From: Aliikangiella maris
GTDB lineage: Bacteria > Pseudomonadota > Gammaproteobacteria > Enterobacterales > Kangiellaceae
DNA: 64,000 nucleotides
Reading direction: 5' to 3'
NCBI RefSeq assembly: GCF_040719265.1
Contig: NZ_JBFDAH010000003.1
Span: 221,361-285,360 of the forward strand
The notes under the pieces were generated by a model. The model saw only the letters and a program-made list of their open reading frames with translations. It searched no databases and was not told the origin of the DNA. Both the position numbers and the translations under genes were made by a program. Below, piece by piece: positions 57,386 to 64,000 of the stretch (its first letter is position 1; each line of letters starts with the position of its first letter).

Positions 57386-57938
57386 CAGCTAAAGTTCCTA
57401 AATGTTCTGTATTAGAATTATTTGGTAATTTATTATCGTTAAATGTCTACTGTAAGGCTGTTAAATTTACGATAATTTACAAATTATGAATGGTTAAGCC
57501 TAAAACAGCAAAATGTAATCCTATAACATGTTCAACTGAGATATATGAGAATAAGTGTAAAATTTTTTGTCAAAACCAATCTATCGTTTAAATCATGAAT
57601 TAAGTTGCCAAAATTTCAACTTTGACAAATAAAACATAAGTTTCACAGCACTTCACCTAAATAAAACAATCGAGGCTGAATCTATTTAACTTGGCAAATG
57701 ATTCATAAAATGGCAGCTTTTATATGGTATATACAATTTATGGCAACTTTTTCACGGATATTTGCAGATAAATTCGCTAATCTTACGCCGTCAATCTGTT
57801 TATTCGATCATATTATCAATAAAAGCTTGTACAAAAATCATTCGAACTATACACTGTCGCCCTTCTCCATAGCAGGGAGGTGAGAGAAACGAATAAGCGA
57901 AGTTAATCTTGTTTGGATCAATAATAAAAATTAAAACC
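57386..57938. other. Divergent intergenic region between the efflux operon and the GGDEF sensor
   Basis: About 550 AT-rich bases. A 61-codon frame near 57698 lacks family features and is not called. No operator or promoter is clear, although both divergent genes must start here. Confidence 0.4.
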
Positions 57939-59366
57939 ATGGAAATAAATCTTAAAATCATTACTGTTTTAATCTCTTTCTTTATCTCTTCTTTAGCGGC
58001 AGCTAGTTCGCTCAAGCTTAGTGGAAATGAAATTAATTACATTCACCAAAACAATCTGCTTAAAGTTTGTGTTTCAAACAATAACAAACCCTTTGAGAGC
58101 ACTGAAAATGGGAAACATGTCGGCATCACTGCTGACTTTGCATTTTTGATTGCACAGCAAACCGGATTCAATATTCAACTGGCAACAGCTAAAGAGTTTG
58201 TTCAACAAACATCGCCTAACAGCTTTCAGCAATGTGATTTATCATCAATCGCTAACTTTGACCGAGTCTTAAAGAACAATCCATTAGCAACCGTTCCTTA
58301 CCTGGAATCACCACTGGTTTTTACCACGACGCAAGATAAATTGTTTATTAATTCAATTAATGAACTGTTTGGAAAAAGTATTGCGATTGTCAATAAGTTT
58401 GACTACGCCCAGCCGCTGATACTGCGGTATCCGAAAATTACCTGGATCGAAGTCGATGAAATCCACAGCGGTATAGAAAAAGTAGCTCAAAGGGAAATTT
58501 ATGGATATATAGGTCCTTTAGCTTCAACAGGTCAGTTTTTACAGAACAACTATTATCACAATTTAAAAATAAATGGGGAATATAGAGATAACATTGCGTT
58601 AGCTTTTAAAGTCAAAAACAACCAACCCGTATTAAAGCAAATTATTAATAAAGCCATTAATAATATCGACAAAGAACAAAAACAAGCGATTAATCATGCC
58701 TGGATCAAGGTCAATTATGAACATCATGCCAATTACGAATTAATATTAATTATTATATTGGTAGGAAGCGCATTTTTCTTTGGGCTGCTTTATCGTCATA
58801 TCACATTACGCCGCCATGCGAATGAACTGAAAAAAATATCCCAGACCGACAAATTAACCAATTTATTTAACCGGGTTAAAACCGATGAAGCCTTGATTTA
58901 TCACTTAAACAGTTTTCGCCGCTATGGTGATATTTTTTCGATTATATTACTCGACATTGATGATTTTAAAATTATCAATGATCAATACGGCCACATGGTT
59001 GGCGACAAAGCCTTGATTGATGTTGCCAATGTACTCAGCGCAAACTGTCGAAACACTGATATTATCGGACGTTGGGGTGGCGAAGAATTTTTGATTATCT
59101 GTCCCCATACCAGTTGGCAAAAAACCATTCAAATGACGGAAAAATTGCGCGAAAATATCGAGCAGATAAAACTTGAAAACCCAACATCAAAACTACCAGA
59201 CCACCAAATTACCGCCAGCTTTGGTGTAACTGAAGCCCAAATTGAAGATACTCACAACTCACTTATTGTCAGGGCCGATCAAGCTTTACTCGAAGCTAAA
59301 CGCAAAGGTAAGAACCGTTATGTCTCGGTGCGTTCAGGGTTAAACTCAGAACTGATTACTGATTAG
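57939..59366 (+). CDS. Diguanylate cyclase with periplasmic SBP_bac_3-type sensor domain
   Basis: The frame opens at a TTG (57909), but the ATG at 57939 begins a proper signal peptide (MEINLKIITVLISFFISSLA), giving 475 residues. Residues about 35-265 resemble a solute-binding family 3 domain (LKVCVSNNNKPFES, GITADFAFLIAQQTG, QAINHAWIKV at the end), placed in the periplasm. One membrane helix follows (LILIIILVGSAFFFGLLY). The GGDEF domain has DKLTNLFNRVK, LLDIDDFKIIND and the intact signature RWGGEEF, so it is expected to make c-di-GMP from GTP. The residues before the signature (RNTDIIGRW) carry the RxxD inhibitory I-site as RNTD. Ligand unknown, perhaps an amino acid. Confidence 0.9.
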   Translation: MEINLKIITVLISFFISSLAAASSLKLSGNEINYIHQNNLLKVCVSNNNKPFESTENGKHVGITADFAFLIAQQTGFNIQLATAKEFVQQTSPNSFQQCDLSSIANFDRVLKNNPLATVPYLESPLVFTTTQDKLFINSINELFGKSIAIVNKFDYAQPLILRYPKITWIEVDEIHSGIEKVAQREIYGYIGPLASTGQFLQNNYYHNLKINGEYRDNIALAFKVKNNQPVLKQIINKAINNIDKEQKQAINHAWIKVNYEHHANYELILIIILVGSAFFFGLLYRHITLRRHANELKKISQTDKLTNLFNRVKTDEALIYHLNSFRRYGDIFSIILLDIDDFKIINDQYGHMVGDKALIDVANVLSANCRNTDIIGRWGGEEFLIICPHTSWQKTIQMTEKLRENIEQIKLENPTSKLPDHQITASFGVTEAQIEDTHNSLIVRADQALLEAKRKGKNRYVSVRSGLNSELITD

Positions 59367-59428
59367 TTTATCTACCTTAAGATTCAATTTCATAAACAAT
59401 ATCCAGCAAAATCATTACAATAAATAGA

Positions 59429-60079
59429 TTAATATTCGATAGCCAAGTTAGACAGACGCTGTTCAGTCACTAGCGTCTTAACTTCGTCGATTAGCGCTTT
59501 GTTTTCCTTACGCTGAATAATTAGCTCGTACAAATCCGTTTGCATTGACACTTCCCACTGATATAGTGGTTCGTCGGTTATAGTCGTCGGTACTTCTTGT
59601 ATTTTTTCTTCTTGTATTTTTTCTTCTTGTGTTTTTTCTTCTACTGATTGCTCTTGTGGGTTAACTTCAGCCGTTATTTCGTCTACCGCTTCCAGTTGTA
59701 ACATTTCTAGATACGCAGTTACCGTTGCAATTGAAAGCTGACTGAGCTCTGCTGCGCAATCAACTTCACGCTCAACAAAGCTTTGTAGCAACGTGGTTAG
59801 TCCACTGCAAGCATCAATTGCAGGAAATACCGCATAAACATCAAAATCCTCAGCACGAGGAATCACATTTTCCAGTTTATCTAATTGTAATGGCACATTA
59901 AACTTAACGGGTAGCCTGGCCAGCTTCTGCCAGACTAAATCCAATTGATTAACCAGTATTCCAGGCTCACCAAACTCACAGGCTTGCGCAAAATATAGAT
60001 AATTTGGGAGCATTCGTTGTACTAAAGCGGCAGCAAAAAGCTGTTGTTGCCACTGATTCATTTGAGCAAAAGCAAACAT
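59429..60079 (-). CDS. yjaG: YjaG family protein (DUF416)
   Basis: 216 residues. WQQQLFAAALVQRMLPNYLYF, EFGEPGI, LEKLENVIPRAEDFDVY-like stretches (here LDKLENVIPRAEDFDVY), FPAIDACSGL and the C-terminal QWEVSM match E. coli YjaG along the whole length. Its function is not known; it is cytoplasmic. An insertion at about 140-165 is Glu/Lys/Gln-rich with the repeated peptide EEKIQ, coded by an imperfect DNA repeat near 59598-59642. This repeat is absent from the E. coli protein as I remember it. The gene is monocistronic and convergent with the sensor gene. Confidence 0.85.
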   Translation of the reverse strand: MFAFAQMNQWQQQLFAAALVQRMLPNYLYFAQACEFGEPGILVNQLDLVWQKLARLPVKFNVPLQLDKLENVIPRAEDFDVYAVFPAIDACSGLTTLLQSFVEREVDCAAELSQLSIATVTAYLEMLQLEAVDEITAEVNPQEQSVEEKTQEEKIQEEKIQEVPTTITDEPLYQWEVSMQTDLYELIIQRKENKALIDEVKTLVTEQRLSNLAIEY

Positions 60080-60446
60080 AGTTTCTCAATAATTTATTTG
60101 ACTGACAAAACGGTTATTTGACTGATAGCAATTGTTTAATCAGATAGACTTAATAACACACAGATAAACAAGGTTGTTTTATTCAATGTTTTAAGCAATT
60201 TATTAATCAAATACTCTTTAAAATATTAACTTATCGAAATAAAAAATGATCTAAGCAAAGAAGCATTTAAATTCAATTATCCAAATCATCAACAATTAAC
60301 CAAAGAAATAACACTGCATTATAATCGCGAAGGATAAGCATAATCTTGGAGAAAAGCCAGCAGTGAACGCCATTTAAAAATAATGCTAAAATGAAAGACT
60401 AAATAAAACAGTATTTTAACCTAATTTTTGGATTGCTCAGCTAAAC
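60080..60446. other. Intergenic stretch, no gene seen
   Basis: About 370 AT-rich bases between divergent genes. I see no gene, repeat or convincing promoter. Confidence 0.5.
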
Positions 60447-61022
60447 ATGCCATTTAACCTACCCGATCTGAATGCCCTGACCATTAAACAGCCATTTGAT
60501 AGTCTTACGCCCGAATTGCGTCAACAACGCCAGAAAACCCATGAATTATGCCGAAATTTTAATCGAGCGCCGAGTAAAGGGCATCTGAAAAAGGTCGTTA
60601 ATAACTTCGCCTGTGCGGGAGAAAACATTATTATCGAGCCAGGCTTTCATTGTGACTATGGCCAGCAAATTTATATGGGCAATCAGATCTATATCAATAT
60701 CAACTGTACGCTGCTAGATGGCGGCAAAATATATATTGGAGATAACTGTTTAATTGGCCCAAATGTGCAAATTTTAACCATCAACCACCCAATATCACCA
60801 TCGGAGCGCTTGCAGAAAACTAGCCTGGCAAGTGATGTTGTTATTGGCAAAAATGTCTGGTTAGGCGCAGGAGCCATTCTATTGCCCGGAGTCATAATTG
60901 GTGATGGCGCCGTAATTGGTGCAGGTAGTGTAGTCACGCGCCCCGTTGCAGCCAATCAGCTAGTGGCAGGTAATCCAGCCAAACCTATCACCAACAGCAC
61001 TCAGCAAAATCGCACGCTCTAA
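60447..61022 (+). CDS. Hexapeptide-repeat sugar O-acetyltransferase (maltose/galactoside acetyltransferase type)
   Basis: 191 residues. After a helical N-terminus (TPELRQQRQKTHELCRNFN), left-handed beta-helix repeats follow: GENIIIEPGFHCDYG, IYMGNQIYININCTLLD, IYIGDNCLIGPNVQI, VVIGKNVWLGAGAILLPGV, VIGAGSVVT. NHPISPSERLQ contains the catalytic histidine loop region typical of Maa/LacA enzymes, and VAGNPAKPI ends the fold. Such trimeric enzymes move acetyl from acetyl-CoA to a sugar hydroxyl. The acceptor is unknown, and the usual sugar operon is absent. Somewhat longer N-terminus than LacA. Confidence 0.9.
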   Translation: MPFNLPDLNALTIKQPFDSLTPELRQQRQKTHELCRNFNRAPSKGHLKKVVNNFACAGENIIIEPGFHCDYGQQIYMGNQIYININCTLLDGGKIYIGDNCLIGPNVQILTINHPISPSERLQKTSLASDVVIGKNVWLGAGAILLPGVIIGDGAVIGAGSVVTRPVAANQLVAGNPAKPITNSTQQNRTL

Positions 61023-61347
61023 ATACATTCATTGATTAACGACGAGTAACTATGGTTAACTTTATAGCGGCATTTAAACAACTTTATTGATGTGTCACAG
61101 AGTTGAAACACCTAACTGACCCCGTTCATATAGTTAATAATCGCTATTAAAAACAGCGCGCAACCTCGGTTTTCGAGCTATAATCAATATCGGCGAGCGT
61201 ACGATTTTATCTCTAATTAGAATTCAAAGTGATCCCTTTATTCTTAAGTCGATAACTGCATCGCCATCAGTCGTCAATCAGCCAGCGAAAACTTGGTTTA
61301 TTGTCATCTTAATTATCAGAAAATATAGCTCAGATAAATTTATTACC
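61023..61347 (+). other. Intergenic stretch, no gene seen
   Basis: About 325 bases before the DUF1631 gene. No terminator of the acetyltransferase gene or clear promoter could be identified. Confidence 0.4.
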
Positions 61348-63621
61348 ATGACAAAAGATTCAGTAAGTTCTAACGACGAAGTAATACTGAAAACTGATAA
61401 ACAGACTATTCAGGCGCAACTGATTGAAAAGTATTTAGTCAATCAAAGCCAGGATTCAAGTGATGAACAAGATGTCGCACTTTTTACTGAGGAACTACGT
61501 CACTTAATCAGCCAACAAATTGTACAACAACAATCACCACAGTCGCCAGATGACACAAGTTCGCTTGAAAATAGCGATGATTTGATCACTGATTTAAATG
61601 ATACCTCAACCTTTCATATCAAATTACAGAAATACTTACAACAAAGATTTACCAAAAAATCATTTGAAATTTCAGCTTCTCGCCAAAATTTGATCGAACT
61701 GGTCGACAATCTGTTTGAGTTTGCGCTAAAAGAAAAAAGTATTAAACCCAACATCAGAGAAATCATTCTTCAAATAAAGCCAATTTATTTATTACTGTTA
61801 TTGCAATCCCCCGAAGCCATCACTTTAACTGCACACCCCGCCAAAAGTCTGCTCGACGATGTTGCCAAAGTGGGATTGTTATGGGATGAGTCCTCACCTA
61901 ATGCGGCATTAATTTTGCAACAACTACAAAATGTTTTAGATCAATTACAGCAAGCAGCATTGTCTGATCGATCATTGGAAATGACTTTTGCCAGCAATGC
62001 TCAACTTATTAAAGCCTTTGCAGATAATCTTGCCAAGCGAGCAGAAATATTTGAAAAACGTATTCGAGAAGCCGAAGAAGGTAAAGCCAAGGCAGAACTG
62101 GCAAATCTACAATCACAATCTGCACTGAATAAACTAACTTGCAAAAAGAACATCCCTGAATTTATTTTACAAATGTTACTCAATGCTTGGCAGCATATTA
62201 TTTTTCTCGACATATTAAAAGCTGAAAAAAATGATTCTCGGGATGCCCTGTTTATTGCTAAAGCGCTTATTGTTAGCATTCAATCTATTAGCGATATTGA
62301 AGAGTTTTCGAAATTTATTGAGCTTCAGGAAGTCTTACTCAAATGGCTACGCAATAAATTGGAAAAAACCTCTTACTCTTTTACTGAAATCGACGCATTT
62401 TTTGCTGCACTAGACAAAAGACACAGTGAGCTGATCAGTCAAATAAAACTCAAACTGGAACAAGGTCCCAAAGAGGAAATTCTGCGTTTAAAACCCACCA
62501 CACCTTTTAATGAAACAGCTGATGCAACCATCACGCAAAGTGGTACAACTTTGACGAATGACGATATTGCTATTGATGAAATGACCGTTGAACAATGGGT
62601 TGAATACCGATTTCAACTAATCCCTGAAGAAGCAATACAGCCAGCTGACACCTTGTCTCCAAAAAGTCGGCAACAAAAAGACTTGGAAGCCAGCATAAAA
62701 AGGATTCAATTACTCAAACCCGGAGATTGGCTGGTGATTGAACAGCCAGAAAAAAGAATTCGTTGTAAACTGGCATCATACATTGACAGTGCCGACAAAT
62801 ATATTTTAGTCAATGGTTCGGGCAATAAGATTACCGAATTTACTACCGAAGATTTAGCATTAGCTTATAAAAATAAAACAATAAAAATCGTAGGGAACAA
62901 ACCTCTATTTGAACAAGCTTATGAATCAATTTTTGGTAATTTATTACAACGATTTAAAGAGGAAGATGCGGCACAAAAAAAACTGGCACACCTAAAAGCA
63001 CAAGAAAGCAAACGCCAAGCAGAAAAGCTTGCCGCGCAACAAGCGGCTGCCGCACAACTACAAAGTCAACAACAAGGGAATATTCAGCAAGCTGATGCGC
63101 AACAAGTTACCAAGCCAACTTCGAATCATCAAGTAACATCAGCTAAAATCACGACAACTCAATCCAGAAATATTCAACCTGAAAATGTAAAACAAGAAAA
63201 TCAATTATCAACAACTGAAGCACAATCAAAAAATGTTAAAACCACCATACAAAGTAATATACAAAAAAGCGCACTCGACAATGCGAATAGAAGTAATGCA
63301 AATTTAATTAAAACACCTATCCCTTCAAAAGAATTAACCGAACAACAAATTGATAATATTACCAAGCTCGCAGTTGGCAGTTGGGTCGAAATTTTTATCA
63401 AAGATAAATTTAAAAAATGTCGCCTTGCGGCTAAAATTTCTGCCAGTGACAAATTTATTTTTACTGATCGTAGTGGTATAAAAATAAAAGAATGCAATAC
63501 AGAAGAACTCAAAAGCATTTATCGTCTTGGTGAATTAAAGCTCGATGAACAAAATGATTTATTTGATCAGGCGCTCGCATCGGTTATCTCTAATTTACGT
63601 AATTTAAAAGCTGACAATTAA
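61348..63621 (+). CDS. DUF1631-like protein with duplicated C-terminal module
   Basis: 757 residues, cytoplasmic. The N-terminal 370 residues are helical with LLDDVAKVGLLWDE and FIELQEVLLKWLRNKLEK, patterns I associate with DUF1631 proteins. The region at about 440-530 has LLKPGDWLVIEQPEKRIRCK, ILVNGSGNKITEF and TTEDLALAY, a small beta domain like the one ending DUF1631 proteins (some described as PilZ-like). A second copy of that module is at about 672-757: LAVGSWVEIFIKDKFKKCR, FTDRSGIKIKEC, NTEELKSIY. The two are joined by a Gln/Ala/Lys-rich linker of about 125 residues. Family function is unknown; a link to c-di-GMP is only suggested by fold and by nearby GGDEF genes. The duplication is unusual. 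Confidence 0.7.
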   Translation: MTKDSVSSNDEVILKTDKQTIQAQLIEKYLVNQSQDSSDEQDVALFTEELRHLISQQIVQQQSPQSPDDTSSLENSDDLITDLNDTSTFHIKLQKYLQQRFTKKSFEISASRQNLIELVDNLFEFALKEKSIKPNIREIILQIKPIYLLLLLQSPEAITLTAHPAKSLLDDVAKVGLLWDESSPNAALILQQLQNVLDQLQQAALSDRSLEMTFASNAQLIKAFADNLAKRAEIFEKRIREAEEGKAKAELANLQSQSALNKLTCKKNIPEFILQMLLNAWQHIIFLDILKAEKNDSRDALFIAKALIVSIQSISDIEEFSKFIELQEVLLKWLRNKLEKTSYSFTEIDAFFAALDKRHSELISQIKLKLEQGPKEEILRLKPTTPFNETADATITQSGTTLTNDDIAIDEMTVEQWVEYRFQLIPEEAIQPADTLSPKSRQQKDLEASIKRIQLLKPGDWLVIEQPEKRIRCKLASYIDSADKYILVNGSGNKITEFTTEDLALAYKNKTIKIVGNKPLFEQAYESIFGNLLQRFKEEDAAQKKLAHLKAQESKRQAEKLAAQQAAAAQLQSQQQGNIQQADAQQVTKPTSNHQVTSAKITTTQSRNIQPENVKQENQLSTTEAQSKNVKTTIQSNIQKSALDNANRSNANLIKTPIPSKELTEQQIDNITKLAVGSWVEIFIKDKFKKCRLAAKISASDKFIFTDRSGIKIKECNTEELKSIYRLGELKLDEQNDLFDQALASVISNLRNLKADN

Positions 63622-63745
63622 TACCATCACTACTTTAGTAAGCTTAACACCGTAACATCTTAACAATAATATATTCCGCTTGTTATTTTTTTAAATATCC
63701 AGTATTTTCAAAGCTTGTGTTATTTACCTTTAGCGGGCATTTTTT

Positions 63746-64000
63746 ATGCAGCGTGTTAATTTAAGTCAATTGACATTATTTCTTTCGACCTAGCTCTTAA
63801 CAGTTTATCCATCTGAGTTATTCGCTAATACCTTATATAGCCCTACTTCATCGCCCAAAATGATAGATGCCAACAACTGGCAAATCACTCACTTACCCGA
63901 GAAAACCTCCTTGCGTGCCAGCGCTATCGGCTTCGATACCATTTGGGTTGGCGGTACTGAAGGTAAAGTTTTTATTAGCCATGATCAGGGGAAAAATTTT
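63746..64000 (+). pseudogene. BNR/propeller-like secreted protein, 5' end, interrupted by an in-frame TAG (runs off the right edge)
   Basis: From ATG 63746 the frame reads MQRVNLSQLTLFLST, then TAG at 63791-63793, then LLTVYPSELFANTLYS in the same frame. Read through, the two parts make a normal signal peptide cut after LFA. The mature part (NWQITHLPEKTSLRASAIGF, then TIWVGGTEGKVFISHDQGK) matches BNR-repeat/Ycf48-like propeller proteins. An ATG at 63860 could start a shorter, non-exported product. Either the gene is disrupted, or the signal peptide is no longer used. The remainder lies outside the window. Confidence 0.6.

Noticed and set aside
57698..57883. 61-codon frame upstream of the GGDEF sensor gene
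   Set aside because: It overlaps the probable promoter region, has no ribosome-binding site and no coherent protein features.
1..64000. tRNA, rRNA, CRISPR arrays, insertion sequences, integrases or phage genes
   Set aside because: I looked for their usual signatures (spaced direct repeats, transposase or recombinase motifs, tRNA arms) and found none.

Overview
The window looks like chromosomal DNA of an AT-rich, free-living, probably marine gammaproteobacterium. Support comes from gammaproteobacterial families (YjaG/DUF416, DUF1631, YafV-like omega-amidase, exodeoxyribonuclease III), GlyGly-CTERM sorting tails and an abundance of secreted hydrolases with PKD and PPC domains. A relative of Kangiella/Aliikangiella/Pleionea is my guess from style only; no rRNA, tRNA or other phylogenetic marker is present. 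I see no insertion sequence, integrase, CRISPR array, tRNA or rRNA.

Layout. 1-4.4 kb: a truncated periplasmic beta-propeller sensor, diverging from a GGDEF protein with a degenerate active site, then a sulfotransferase. 4.4-9.6 kb: a lipoprotein directly before an M6 metalloprotease with PKD domains and a GlyGly-CTERM tail, a strong terminator, and a Tat-exported PhoD phosphatase. 9.7-13.1 kb: an unusual 878-residue protein with two isoprenyl-synthase-like modules in tandem, and a small secreted protein. 13.9-18.2 kb: an aminotransferase/2-hydroxyacid-dehydrogenase fusion followed by glycerate 2-kinase; together these could carry serine (or an analogue) through hydroxypyruvate and glycerate to 2-phosphoglycerate. 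18.5-24.3 kb: a broken metzincin protease gene, two paralogous prolyl-4-hydroxylase-like oxygenases and a chemoreceptor.

24.5-27.0 kb is a small graveyard. It holds a 5'-truncated PPC domain, a secreted-protein gene and an RHS-protein N-terminus that have lost their 3' ends at one shared junction, and a frameshifted FN3/RHS internal fragment. 27.2-39.4 kb holds large secreted proteins: a trypsin-like protease with PKD and two PPC domains, an NTF2-like protein, an S9 peptidase, a 1642-residue multidomain surface protein and a secreted DNA/RNA endonuclease.

39.5-49.9 kb is mostly housekeeping on the minus strand: a small membrane protein, an overlapping transaminase/omega-amidase pair, xthA, an M61 peptidase with a PDZ domain, an MFS transporter, an alpha/beta hydrolase and a class I amidotransferase, then a secreted cyclophilin on the plus strand. 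49.9-57.4 kb is one operon for an RND efflux pump with an adaptor and two different permeases. 57.9-64 kb has a periplasmic-binding/GGDEF sensor, YjaG, a hexapeptide acetyltransferase, a DUF1631 protein with a duplicated C-terminal module, and the start of a BNR-like secreted protein interrupted by an in-frame TAG.

Main themes: export and surface degradation (at least seven secreted hydrolases or their remains), c-di-GMP-type signalling (a GGEEF enzyme and a degenerate GGDEF protein, plus a propeller sensor and a DUF1631 protein that may belong to the same network), and decay of accessory secreted-protein genes. Strongest candidates for something undescribed: the tandem isoprenyl-synthase protein, and the aminotransferase-dehydrogenase fusion with its kinase. 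All statements come from reading the sequence; no database search was run.
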